DNA from: Dillenia suffruticosa
Taxonomy: Eukaryota > Streptophyta > Magnoliopsida > Dilleniales > Dilleniaceae
NCBI GenBank assembly: GCA_033439265.1
Contig: JAVTVX010000035.1
Coordinates: 7,420,001 to 7,484,000, forward strand
Length of the DNA stretch: 64,000 nucleotides
Direction: 5' to 3'
This document shows positions 48,601-60,755 of this stretch, one piece after another (within the stretch, counting starts at the first letter, position 1; each line of letters opens with the position of its first letter). A program made the position numbers and the translations under genes. The notes under the pieces are model-generated. The model did no database searches, was not told the origin of the DNA, and saw nothing but the letters and a program-made list of their open reading frames with translations.

Positions 48601-51600
48601 TGCAAATGCTACAACTAGATTCGACTAGCCCTTATTTCAGAATTTATTTGGAAGTCAACAATTATATTTAGTCTTTGATTGTGCCATAACCTCTAATTTT
48701 CTTTGTTTCTTATTTAGCATATTTTCTAGTTATTAATTCCCGTTGATGCGATTCTCCACTATCATGTCATGACTGATCATGTGCGAAAAATCATGCTAAT
48801 GTTCCATAGAAGCAACTGATTGCTGGTGTTGGTTGCATCAAGTCCATTGTTACATTTATTCCTAGAGAAAATTTCCCATCATGCGACAAAAACGCATGGA
48901 AGAAATCTATATTTCTCCATGTCCTGCTTTCAATAGATCATATAGGGTTACAAGGTGATCCTTGCTCTTTTGCCATTTGTAAATAAATGAGTCTGATGGA
49001 CGTATGGATTCATATTGTTGTAGTTCTAACATTTATTCTGTACGGATTTTGGTAAAAGTAGTTTTTGTAGTCTCAGATTTTAGATTGGAGATGGGGCAGT
49101 CACTTCCCAACTATTGTATCTTGCATCTCATAGATATTGTATTATATGTCTACCTCAATAAAAGTGGACACTGGATGGTCCAAATTTGTTGGAAAGAATT
49201 AATTCTCTCTCATTCCATAGGCCTCAAGGATTCTAAAATTGGAGAGGAACAGCCTGGAGTACCTTCTGCAGCACTTTTGCACAGTTACTGCAAATAAAGA
49301 GTAAGTCCTGTTGTGGAACATATATACGTGTGATATCAGGCTCTTTTTATTTTGTCTACTTAAGCACATAAGAAGGTTTAACACTGAGCTTCTTGCAGAT
49401 ACCAGAATGCAGATTGGCGATTGCGCCCTCTTCCAGATGAGATGCTGAGGTTTGTGTTTCTGAGGATCTTTTACCTTTACTTTTCCATATCTTTATTTTT
49501 TTTCTTATGTTCCCATTTTGTCCACATTTCTTGTTGCTTTTTTGTTTCCAAACTTTCCCAAAGTACATAGACCCTCTGCTATCTATTCCCGAGTATCTGG
49601 CAATAATGTAAAGGCAAAGGATATCTGGTTCTGGAGATACTTCACCAATTTGTTAATGTGTATTTAAAAGGTTTTTAGATCTTATATTCATTTTGATCCT
49701 TACAACATTGAGCTTACACCTTTTATTTTTCCAGGTAAGAACATTTTTTAGAAAAAGAAATAGTATTTGATGGATTAAAGAATGTACAAAAACTCCAAGG
49801 ATGAGAAGGACCGAAAAAAGAACAAAGAGTAATACAAAAACTAGTGAATAGCTGCTCTCAAATCCCTCCTCAACTCTTATAAACTATAATATTTATAAAT
49901 CCCTTGCCCACAAAGAAGTATAAAATACAATATTATCCCATAGAAGACGAGCCACTGGTCTGATGCCTGAACTATATTATCCAAGTACACATAATTAGCT
50001 TACGCATACTGTTTAATCTGGGAATGCTTAATGGAGCGGTTGGGCCTTTTGGGGTGGGTGTGTGAAAGAAAGAAAAACTGGAGAGGGTGGGTTGATTTTA
50101 TGGGTAATGTGGCTATCAAATTGGGCAACATGGTGTGGACTTTCTTCTCACAAGATGAATGGTGTGGCTCTTGCTGTTTGGAGTGTTACTAATCTAATCT
50201 CTTTGAGATGGGGGTGGATGAAGAGGCTTTGACAAGCGCTTTTGTTTCCACTCAAGAGGCACAAACTAATTTGGAATGTGAATTTCATTAGGCAAGCAAA
50301 TGATTGGGAATTAGAGAGAGTTTCTTTACTTTTCTTGTATTGCCTCAAGGGGAAGTTGGATTTGGGCAGGTGGATTGTGCGGTTTGGAGAGGCTTCTCAT
50401 TGTGGAATCTTTTAGGTTGAGGGATTTTACAATTGTGATTAGTTCAAATAGTACGGATGGGAAAAGGGCTTCTTTTCCTTGGAAGCTCGTTTGGGATGAA
50501 TTCTAGTTCAAATTGATTTCCAGAGAAGAGGCATTGTAATTGTAAATAGACATTCTTTATGTAAATGGTGTTGCAGTCAGTAGATTAGTTTCTTTTACAT
50601 GGGGCCTGGACTTGTGCAGTGTGGGGGTGCTATCCCCTCCCATTTTCATCTTTATTGGTGACTTCTAGCTCAGTCCAAAGTAAGCTGTGGGTTTGGAGTG
50701 GGATGAAGGTATGAAGAAAAAAAGAGGAGATTCTATAGGTTGCTCCCTCAGGCCATCTTTTGGTTGGTTCAGAAGGAATGAATTGGAATGATTCTTTTTT
50801 TTTTTGGGGGGGGGGGGTTGGTAGAAACCATTGTTGAGTTTTGTGGAAATTGTCATTAAGTGTATATTCTTTTGGTTCTTTTCCAAGTCATCGTCTTCTT
50901 TGTAGAGGTTGTTGATTTAAGTATTTGGCTTTGTAGCTTTTGGTTGGAGTGGGACTATCTTAGTGGCTCTTTTCCTCTTGTTTTACAGTTTTTTCGTGTG
51001 AATGAATTTATTTTTTTCTGATAAAAAAGAAAAAATTTTATTGAGAGAAGATAGAAAAAGATAAGACAGTTGTACAGGAAGAAAGGATTAAATAATAAAA
51101 AACACACTAATAACAATTGAGTGCTGGCTTATGCAAGATAAGGCGATACTCCTAGATGCTCCTGAGGTGTGATCACCATGGTGAAGAAAGAGATAGAATC
51201 TTATCCATTTTTGAAGCTACAAGCATTCTTGCAATGCCAAATGCCCCAATGACTGCAAAATAACATAGTGCCATGAATGGAATATCAGACCAAATTGGTT
51301 GAATTAGTGCTAGGAGATATGAATACATCTTTCTACACAGAAAAATGAAGGTTTTTTATGGTGTTGAGTTAATGTCGATCAATATGGCCAACACAAATCC
51401 TGTTGTGGCTGTTATGGCTGTAAGGGACCTAGATGCAAGAAGTGCAGGTGCAGGAGGGAAGGAAGATAAAATTCTAACCTTGCCTTGGCTAGAGAGATCC
51501 TCTCTCTCTCTCTCTCTCTCAACTAGATCATCCCCTCTGTCTCTAAGTCTTTCCCCCTTTTGATATAAAATGCCTTTTTAAAACATTATTTACATATAAA

Positions 51601-54600
51601 CTTTTCTCTTTTTTTTTCCAAAATAGTAATATTTAAATACTAGTTATACTAATTTTTTATTTCTAACTAAATAATTATCTTTATTAATTTACAAATTTAA
51701 ACTAATAAGTTTTAGCAACACTCTTAATAAAGTGACTATAACTAAAATTATTGTATTTTCAAAAGTAATACAAATAGTAAAATATAAATAAAAGAATTGA
51801 TAAAAAGCCCCCTTGAAATATATTGATATTTCATATGGCGTAACTAAATTTGATATATTAATAACTTTTGATGTGATTTGAAAGGTTTTTTTTTTGCGAT
51901 GCTAATTTTCTGTTTCAGAACCCTGCTATGGCTGATATTGTTTCATGGGATCGATTCCATGATTTAATTTAGAATAAGTCTTCTTGGCAGAGCCAATATC
52001 CTCAAACTTAGATGTTTGTAGGTTACATACCATCTTTGCCCCTCTCACTCCGCAATGCTCACTGGAGAAACCAAAAGGCTTGTTTCACGTCTCTCAAGCC
52101 ATTGAAAAAAGTGGAAAAAGGTGGCGTGTTCATTACTAGGGACAGCTTGTGTCTTATTACTGTCACCAGACATAAGATCCCAATTGGGGCCTAATGTTTG
52201 TTTGGCCTCCTAGTTTGCAAGAAGAATCTTGTATACATGTTATTAAGTACTCAGTGGAGAATATCGCAGTAGAATCAAGAATTTATAAAATCTGAAGTGA
52301 TAATGTGACATGCTTTATGACAAGGTAGAATCTCCTGGTTCTCCTGGGGAATATGACTGACAAATTTGTTATAATGCTAGCCTTTGTAATGTTGTGACAG
52401 TTTATTTGATCAAAATTGTAATAAAAGCCTGTAGATCACATGAAAGTTCAAACAGATAGCACTTAAACATGAAAGATCCAAGAAACATATTAGTCAGTAC
52501 TTGCTACAGTTCAGCTGTTGAGGAAGTCTACACTTTTCCCATTATTTTATTATTATAATTATTTTAATTTTTGAGTGTCCATCTGCCAAAGGAGTGAATC
52601 TTCACTTCAAGGCAGATAATGCTCTTTGTTTTTCCTTGTTGCCAATTTAGTCACTTACGAGGTTTTTACGAGACAAGCTTTATGCTCTGTGACTGATTCC
52701 TCATCTAATGGCGTGTTTAGACTCCCTAGATTCTTTAGTCAGCCATTGCTCCATGTGCATCTGAGTTTCTGTACCTCCTATTGCCTAGAATAAACACATT
52801 TTTATGCTTAATCTAATTTAGTTCTCAATTTCTCAGATATGCAAGGGAAGACACACATTATTTGTTATACATCTATGATCTAATGAGAATCAGGTTGCTT
52901 TCAACTGCTGCCGAGTCCAAAAATTCTGATCCTCCTCTATTAGAGGTATTGGTCCTTGAAACCAGGAAATGCATTGCAGAAATGACTATATGAGAGGTCT
53001 TTGGTGCTTGAGGTCAAGCTTGTTGAATGGCATATTTAGGAAACATAAATATATGCATGTGAAGTTTTATGTTAGGAGTCCCCAAGGGGATAGCCTAATG
53101 GTACAAATCCCCCTCTCCCAACCTGGTGATCCCAAGTTCAAATTCTAGTACAAAAAAAAAAAAAAAAAAGAAGTTTTATGTTAGGATATCTCATGTTTTT
53201 TGCATGAAAGGGAGGTGTTATGCCCTCAAAGTTGATTTAATATGTCTCCATGATTTTATATAAGTTTTGCATTGGTATATTACACTGGAATTTAACTTGT
53301 TTACCCAAGTTTTTGTTGCTTACAGGCTTATAAGCGTAGCTATGATGTATGCACTCAGCTGTATGAAAAAGAGCTGCTGACAGAGAGTTCGTATCTCCAT
53401 ATATATGGGTCTGTGCTATCTCTCTTGATTTTGACAGAATTTTACTTTCTTCCTTAATTTGGTTCTTCTTCCCTTTTGAAATTCATTTTTTTTCTTGGTT
53501 CAGTTCTCCTTGCTAGCCGTAATTCTACTGCACTAGTTTCATGGTGACTTTCTTATTTGAATCTTGATGGCAGTTTGCAGGGGGCTGAATTCAATGCCGA
53601 GCAGCTTGCTATTGTTGCAGTAAGTAATACTTCATCTCCTGTATGCCTCATTCTTTATATAGTTTCGGGAAGAATACCTGGCAGATGCCAACATCATGTG
53701 TAATACAGATGGTTGATGATTGTCCTGCTGGTTCTTTGGGAGTTGGATTGGACAATTTGGCTTGTGTTTCTTTATGAGACTCAATATTGTCAGAACTTAT
53801 ATAAATGCCAAATTGAATGCTAGAATAGCAGGGTAGATTATGACCTATGTCATATTTGATGCATTGGTGCTGGTTCACCTGGAATTTGAGAGTGAATCTG
53901 ATTTGAGGAGTTGGAACTAGTGCCAAGACCAATTCTAGGGATGTTTTCCAAAAAATGCAGTCATGACTTGGTCACAACTTTAACCACTACCGAATCCATG
54001 GCTTATATGGTATTTTGGTGGGTTTAGTGCCAATTCTGAATAACTTGAAGAGTTGTATCTAACTTGTAATTAGGCTGAACAATTTCGTGAGGATGAACAG
54101 GCTGGCGCCAAGTGTTATTAGTTTCTTTTATGAAGAAAATAGTAGTGTTGAGAGAGCAGATGAAAAATCCTCTCGCAAAGAAAATCAAGATAAAGAGACT
54201 ATTAGTAAGAATCACTTTCCGACCACCTTTTTGGTCATCCATACTAAAATCTTTGATAGTGCAAGACCAGAAGCAAGCATAAAACACAATCTTACTACAA
54301 AGAAGGAATGTGCTAATGAATTGATTTTGAAAGATCCTAGAATTTCTTACCATTAAATGCACCCAATGATTATTGTGCTGGCATTCTACCACATTGGAAT
54401 TGCATTGCACCCAAGACCTCTAAAATTGTTGCAAGCATCTCCGTATCACTCCTGCTTAGCATACCCACTGTTCATCTACCAAATACTTTAGACCTGAACT
54501 CCAAACCCATATGACAATGGAGGAAATAATGATCTCTAGATTCATTAGTATTACAACTGTCATTATCACGTTGGGGAATATATATAATTATGAGACATGC

Positions 54601-57035
54601 GACTGCTTCTACACTGTTTCACGTTAGATTTAAATGTCATCATGCAGCGGCTCTGCGAGTGGCGAGATGCTATTGCTCGTGCAGAGGATGAAAGTACTGG
54701 TTATATATTGCCAAACAAATCTCTTCTTGAAATAGGTATTCTTGATTTTTCTCGGCAGATTTTATGCACTTACTGTTGTTTCCTTGGTTCGTAAGACATT
54801 TTATGAATCTTATACTGAGTTTTCTTTTCTTGCATTGTAAAAGCCAAACAGATGCCCACCACAACTGGTATGTTACGTCGGTTGTTGAAGACAAAACACT
54901 CTTATGTTGAGCGTAATCTTGGACAGGTTGTTAGCATCATCAGGCTTGCGATCCAGAATGCTGCTGCCTTTGAAGATGCTGCTCAACAACTGAAGGAGCA
55001 GCGAATGGAAGTTGTAAGCTATAGTGAAACAAACTACTAAAACCATCACCAATAATGTGACCTTGGGCTTAGTTCCTTTGTGATTCTTCTAAATTTGAAG
55101 TTGGATTGCCAGATTCAGCTAATGGTTTTGTAGCTTGTTCTCCTTAACAAAAATAAACTTATCTTTGTGAATTTCAAGCAAGATGCAAAAGATATTTCTT
55201 TTCTCTCACACAGATAGCTAGTGCCCACTCTCTCTCTCACACTTTTCCCCCCCTGTAAATTGTTGTATTGCTAATTAATCTGCCTGATAAACATGTAGGA
55301 ATCTGAAGAAAGCAAAGGGATGGCTGCTGCATCAGAGACTTTGCAAGTTGATGTTACTACAAGCTTGGCAACTGCAAATAGCAGGACTCAACAGGTTGGA
55401 GTTGGCTATGCAAACAATGGGAATGTTTTGGTACAACTTCCAGTTCCTGGGCAGCCTAATGATCAATCTTTGGAGCTTGGAAACAGTAGAGCTCAATGTG
55501 ACAGAAAAGCACAAGAAGGCTCTGTGAGTGCCCCTGTTGAAAGTGGGGAAGTAAAGAATTCAATGGATAATTCTCTTCCTATTGTTTCTGGAGGAATCTC
55601 AAATATATTGGAGCAGACAAGAGATTCAGCTAGTGATATGAGCAAGTTGCAACCAACAAGGATTAATGTATTTCTCCAAGTCCAAACCTTTAATAGCTTC
55701 ATCTTATTCTCTGAATTATAAAGTGGTCTAAAATGGTTGTGTTCCAATGTAGGTTTCTGGAGCCACCGTGCAGGTGTTAAAGAAGCCAAGCCGGGCTTTT
55801 GGTGCAATGCTTGGAAATCCAGCAGCAAAGAAAAAAATTAATCCCACAAGAAAAGTAAGACCCGCAGGTCAAAATGGTACTTTTATTTTGCAATGTTCAC
55901 TTTTACTGCAAATGGAAATAAATTCTGAAAGACAGCCAGACTGTTGATGCAGAAAGTGGCATGAGCACACGTGTATTTGCTTGTGTAAACTTGTTCACAA
56001 TTCCTCAGATTTGGTTAACCATCGTCTGAATTGGTTTAATTGCTGGAGCGGTCTATGTAAACACTGGCCTTGCAAAATAAGTAATATTGCCCGGCAGTGT
56101 AAATCTGTTATTATGAAGATTTTATTATCTGCATATATGTAGTCATAGGTCTCAATAGAAGACAAGAATCCAATTATGGAAAAGCCTATTCTTGGTCATG
56201 CTGTGTCATGTTAGCTAGCTTTCATTCTACTCAGTTTCTTCGTTTGCTTTGCTGAACTTTGGTTGGATTCATCTATTTAAAGGTCCTAAATATGATAAGA
56301 ATTGTTTTTACTGGTTTTTCTCTCACTTTGTTTCTTCCCCCTTTTACTTGCATTCAGGACACGGAGGAGATTAAGTTAGAGCAGATAAAGTCCTCTGTGA
56401 ACCTTCCCTTCCACTCATTTTCGGGCAGCCATGAACAGTTAAAACCTTTTGTTGAGGATCATGGTAAAGCCTTAAAAGTTTCAAATGCAGACAAAAGTGT
56501 GGCCGAGTGTGCTTCTGTTGATAAACCAGAAGATGTCATATTGTTGGAAGGCCATTCTAGTGCGGAGGAAGCAATAGATGGTGATGCAGGAGCTGCTAAT
56601 GATCAGTCAGGGCAAAGAGAGGGCACTGACACAGGATCTGCTTCTGAAGGAGAGAAGGGCGATGAATCCTTGTCACTCTCTGATTTGTCATCTAGCTTTC
56701 AGAAATGCTTTCAGTCCATTAATGAAAAAAAGGAAGCAAAAAAATCAAGTCTAGTCAAGAAATCTGCACAATCTGTTGGCTTCTTGCAGGTGGAGCCATT
56801 CGATTATGAAGCAGCGAGGAAACAAGTCAGATTTGGTGGAAACCATGAGGACAAGTCCGATGCAGAAGATGATGAAGATGCCAGCACTCGGGTTGGTGTC
56901 AAGGGCAAGAAAAAGAGTTCAGGGACAGATGGCCAAATCCGGAGAGATGAAGGCAACAGGGAGTTTGCACCTGTCAGAAGGCGTCAGGCTTTTCCCCCAA
57001 CAGGGAACAGAAGTGCAACCTTTCGCGGGGCCTAG
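42607..57035 (+). CDS. RRP6L: RRP6-like 3'-5' exoribonuclease of the nuclear exosome
   Basis: Fourteen exons: 42607-43284, 45794-45949, 46397-46555, 46633-46716, 49221-49300, 49399-49449, 52837-52945, 53326-53408, 53574-53619, 54648-54735, 54844-55013, 55299-55667, 55753-55854 and 56358-57035. All have canonical borders and consistent phases, total 2,853 nt, 950 residues. The N-terminus (about 1-100, [13 protein letters not shown]) is the Rrp6 PMC2NT-type domain. The DEDD-Y nuclease follows: FAVDLEHN (Asp280, Glu282), [14 protein letters not shown] (Asp337) and [10 protein letters not shown] (Tyr404, Asp408). An HRDC domain ([20 protein letters not shown], about 485-560) comes next. The C-terminal third is acidic then basic and low complexity, ending [12 protein letters not shown]. 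It trims and degrades nuclear RNAs with the exosome (family knowledge). The long C-tail suggests the RRP6L2 branch. No lesions were found. Introns of 2.5, 2.5 and 3.4 kb carry LINE- and SINE-derived sequence. Confidence 0.95.
43285..45793 (+). other. RRP6-like intron 1
   Basis: A 2.5 kb intron, T-rich, with a TTA microsatellite near 44920-44940 and poly-T at 44451-44468. No recognisable element or exon was found in it. The acceptor is GATGTACAG at 45793. Confidence 0.6.
46717..49220 (+). other. RRP6-like intron 4
   Basis: A 2.5 kb intron. Part of it (about 47440-48050) reads like broken protein-coding sequence of a retroelement, but no diagnostic motif is secure, so I do not call an element. 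Poly-CT lies at 48420-48447. Confidence 0.5.
50000..50990 (+). mobile_element. Possible degenerate LINE fragment in RRP6-like intron 6
   Basis: One frame near 50725-50780 reads [16 protein letters not shown], similar to the WRAAPLCIFWTVWKER-type end of plant L1 elements. Surrounding sequence has the same GC level and broken frames as the remnant at 32600-34650. Borders are guesses. Confidence 0.4.
53061..53077. repeat. Left 17-bp target duplication of the SINE
   Basis: GAAGTTTTATGTTAGGA is repeated exactly at 53170-53186, on the other side of the SINE. Confidence 0.92.
53078..53169 (+). mobile_element. tRNA-derived SINE with perfect target duplication, in RRP6-like intron 7
   Basis: A 92-bp insertion. 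Its A box-like TAGCCTAATGGT and B box-like AAGTTCAAATTCT are followed by poly-A (53151-53169). It is flanked by exact 17-bp direct repeats. Its body resembles the copy at 16436-16525, so at least two members of one family occur in the window. It has the same strand as the host gene. Confidence 0.88.
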
Positions 57036-57913
57036 GGTATAATAGATAATAGTTTTGATTAATGGAAGTAGCACAGAGCAATTTTACAGTTATACAATAT
57101 AAGAGAATTTGAAAGAAAAATATTATTTGAAGTTTTGAGTCTATCCAAAAAATAGCTTATGTAGTGTGCTGGGCATTGTTTTTGGTTGCAAATTCTGAAG
57201 CGCACAAAGGTCTGTTGATTTGTACCAAAAAAAAAAACAAAGGTCTGTTGATCAACCTGTTTTGGTTAACTGAGCAAAGTTTCTGCTGGACTAGAATCAG
57301 AGGTTCGGACCAACCAAAAAAAAAATTGATTGCCCTCAAAGTCATGGGTCCAAGGAGAGAAATTCATGAAAACCCTTTTTTTTTTCTTCTTTTATTATCG
57401 GTATCCAGACTTTATTTGATTAATTTGATTTGATTATTATAGCGTCTATTTTAAGGGTTGATTTTTTCAAATCCTTTTTTGTTATTCTTAGAATTCAAAT
57501 TTGAAAATTCTGGTTAAAAAAATAGTATCTTAGACTGCTTAATCCAAAAGAATTCGGTGAAAAACCATTTTGTTGTTTGATAAAACCTCAGACTTCATGA
57601 TTCGAGTTTTTATTTTCTATTTTTCTGTCTTTGATGTTAAAAAACAATTATGCAACACATACGTATATTTATTTCTTATATTATTTTAGAACAACCCTAA
57701 TACAAACGGAAAAAGAGTTTCTAAAATGGTGATGAAAATTTTTGCATTTAAGCGTTTTTAACAATTGCTAACCTAAGTGGGCAGAAGGGTGAAAAATGTA
57801 TCATATTTATATTACTCTTTTTTAAAGAGTTTCCGTTATGTATATGAAATGCTATTCACATAATTTGAAAAATTTAAGATCCCCTCATGAGGTGTGAATT
57901 TAATTGCTGGAAA

Positions 57914-57947
57914 TGACGTGGCGTCACGTGAGTGGCTAATTCACGTG
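57914..57947. promoter_or_regulatory. G-box/ABRE-like cluster upstream of membrin
   Basis: TGACGTGG (57914-57921), CACGTG (57925-57930) and a second CACGTG (57942-57947) sit within 34 bp, 94-127 bp upstream of the membrin ATG. Paired ACGT cores of this kind bind plant bZIP or bHLH factors (motif knowledge); regulation here is inferred. The intergenic gap to the RRP6-like stop is about 1 kb and holds no gene. Confidence 0.5.
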
Positions 57948-58040
57948 CCCTTCAAGCATGATAGACTCGACTCGGTGAGGAAGTGGGGAAAGGGAAATCC
58001 CTCCCCCCGCCCCTTCTCTCTCTCTCTCTCACTACATCCC

Positions 58041-58802
58041 ATGGCTGCAATAGAAGTAGGAGTAGGAGGAGGAACAACGTTGTCGGAGTTATACCAGAAC
58101 TCGAAGAAATTACTACTTCGAACTCGAGATGGATTGGAGAGGCTTGAACGTCTCGAATCGTCTTCCTCCAATGCTGTGGATTCTCCCGAGCTCTCCTTCT
58201 CCATCAAGCGTGACATCTCTCAGATCCAATCCCTCTGCCTCGACATGGATCGTCTCTGGCGCTCCGTCGCTTCTAAACCCCAACGAGATCTCTGGAAACG
58301 GTACTCTTCTCTCTCTCTCTCTCTCTCTCGCTCAAGCTCGCTCGCTCGCTCGCTCGCTCGCTTGACGATAATTCATTGGATCACTGTTATCTTTTCGGAT
58401 AATCAAGACGTGAATTATCTAGATTGAATGAGGTTTTGCTAATGCAGAAAAGTGGAACAGGTGACTGAGGAGGTTGAGTCACTGAAAGAAAGTCTGGATA
58501 GGTATCTTTTACGGATTCAAAAGCGAACACAAGAGGCAAAAGAGAGGGCTGAGTTGCTTGAAAGACGCGTATGCCATTTCTCGGAGTGTTTGTTCTGCCA
58601 TTTTTTTTTTTTTAATCTTCATTTTCTGATTAGTATTTGTTTTGTGATATAGGGTGGGAACAATGCTCATATTTTGCAAATATTTGACGATGAGAATCGA
58701 GCAATGCAGTCTGCGAAGAACTCTTCCAGGATGCTTGAAGATGCTTATAATACTGGAGTTGCTATCCTCTCCAAGTATTCGGAGCAACGGGAGCATTTGA
58801 AA
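58041..58802 (+). CDS. MEMB: Membrin (Golgi Qb-SNARE), 5' part only
   Basis: Three exons, 58041-58300, 58448-58568 and 58653-58802, with canonical borders and matching phases, encode 177 residues. They match plant membrins (MEMB11/12): an N-terminal Habc-type helix region (LSELYQNSKKLLLRTRDGLERLERLE), SIKRDISQIQSLC, LDMDRLWRSVASKPQRDLWKR, and the start of the SNARE motif in HILQIFDDENRAMQSAKNS and YNTGVAILSKYSEQREHLK. Membrins mediate vesicle fusion between ER and Golgi (family knowledge). The end of the SNARE motif and the C-terminal membrane anchor, about 50 residues, should follow. I find no such exon up to 64000, so the next intron exceeds 5.2 kb or the gene is truncated. The ATG follows a CT-rich leader. 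Confidence 0.9.
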
Positions 58803-60064
58803 GTATGTTCATTTTAGCATTTCATTTATTTATTTAATTCCATCTTAGAATGCTTTATTTTTCCTAATGATTATAAATCTTTGTTAGAATCATTTCCTAG
58901 AGTCAGTGGCTTGTGTCCACAGGCACTAGAAGTTCAACACTAGAATGCAGGCATTTGCAAATAGAATATATTGTGATTGAAAAATTGAGGTAATCCTGAT
59001 ATTGAATACCTTTTAATAGCCAAGCTACTTCTAATGGCATTTTAACCCTACGGTTCTTTTAGATATGAATCTGTCGAGACTTATTTCGAAGGACAATGCA
59101 GGCAGGCTCTAACTTCTGCAATTATAATATCCAACTTCTTCGTGCCTGTAATCCTACAAGAAATGTTCTATAAGCATAGTGTGTCATCTTGTTTGGTATA
59201 ATTAGAAACTAATCCACATATATTGGACTTTTGTAGTGTTCTCTACAACCCACTTAACTACAAAAGGGTCTCTATAATTTACCTAAGTTGAGCTTTTACA
59301 CAGCTTAACTTTGTGAACACCTGGGGGTTTAAGAAATACCTGTTTACTACAATCTATTTTTTTGAATTGGTCCATTAAAGAGTTAAAAGAAGTTGGGTTC
59401 CTAGTCATTTCTTGATATCCACATCTAAATGCATGTTGAAGAGACTGAAACATCATGGTTTAGATATGTCTTCACCTCTTCCGTGAAAGAAATACCATCA
59501 AATCCTGATATGTGGTCACAAGTCTTGTTCAATGGAGGGTTTGTTGTGGTTTGGGATTTTATTCCCCATGTCCTGTTAGCACCTATTGCTAGAACCTGGG
59601 CTAGCTAGAGGAACAACTAGAAAGGAAAGTCAATTTTTTAAACTCAAAAATCCTTCCTTTCTAATTGACTTCAAAGCCGATTCCTAAAGTGATGTTTCAT
59701 GTCCTTTTTTTGTCAAGAGATGCACAATTCCTAACTTTAATGCATATGATGTGTTTCTAGTATTGTAACGAAGTATTGATATACAACAAATGCCGACAAA
59801 TATTATTGGCCTTGAGAAAAACCCTTGTGTATAGAGTGCTTCAATTACTACTTGAGGAACCTAATGTTGAACTAAGAGACACCGTAACCTTTAATAGCAT
59901 AGTAGAATGAAGGCTACAAATACAATATCTTCTCTAAGTACGCTTTTGTTCTCTCATTTTTGGTTGTTTCTCAGAGTTTGTAAGTGTGTGCATGCATTAG
60001 ATTAGCTTACATAGTTAGGATGTTTGCTCATGCTAGGCTTGTAGTTAGGGGTGGATCCCCCCCC

Positions 60065-60068
<4 letters not shown>

Positions 60069-60097
<29 letters not shown>
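60069..60097. repeat. AT microsatellite
   Basis: An (AT)n run of about 29 bp directly follows a poly-C tract (60057-60065). Confidence 0.9.
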
Positions 60098-60099
<2 letters not shown>

Positions 60100-60539
60100 G
60101 GGGCAGAGTGCAAAATAAATTGTGCAGTGTATGTATTTTTTTCTCTCAAGATTGTCAATCTCTTGAGAAATGACCATTTGTTTTCTCTTGAGAAATCTAT
60201 TCATACCTAATTTAAGATTAATAAATCTTAGTGGATCAACAAAAGTACTTTAATTAAGAATTGGTAACTCAGAGCGAAACCAAAAAAAAAAAAATCTTTG
60301 ATTTGTTTAATTTTTTTCCAACTCAAAGAAAAAATTGATTTCATTAATATAAAACGAAGCATTTAAGGGGGAAAAAAAAGAAACCCACATCTTGTACAAG
60401 GTTTTACTTTTAATTCACAAAAATCAATTAAAACTGAATATGAACAATAAATCAATATTAATCTGATAAAGCAAATTGCCTGCAGCAGGGTCCTTGCCTT
60501 CATATGTTGGCACAACCCTTTATTGTTGCATCTTTATAA

Positions 60540-60755
60540 CACCAAATTTTGCTAAAATTCACTTTTGGGTATTATGCTTCCTACAAAATCATCGTCAAAA
60601 CACACTTTTCACTCCTCAAACATTTCATGGCACTTGCAGAGCTGAAGCCTATATTGCAACCTTAAAAAACTCAAATTGCACCAAAATTCACTTCTAGTAT
60701 TTATGTTTCCAACAAAGTAAACCCAAGGCACACTTTTCACTCCTCAAACATGTTG
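60540..60755. repeat. Diverged direct duplication
   Basis: The segment at about 60540-60630 recurs diverged at about 60678-60755. Shared parts include CACCAAA...AAAATTCACTT, TATTATGCTTCC against TATTTATGTTTCC, and CACTTTTCACTCCTCAAACA (exact, 60604-60623 and 60731-60750). The repeat borders the LTR-like remnant and may be part of its internal region. Confidence 0.6.
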
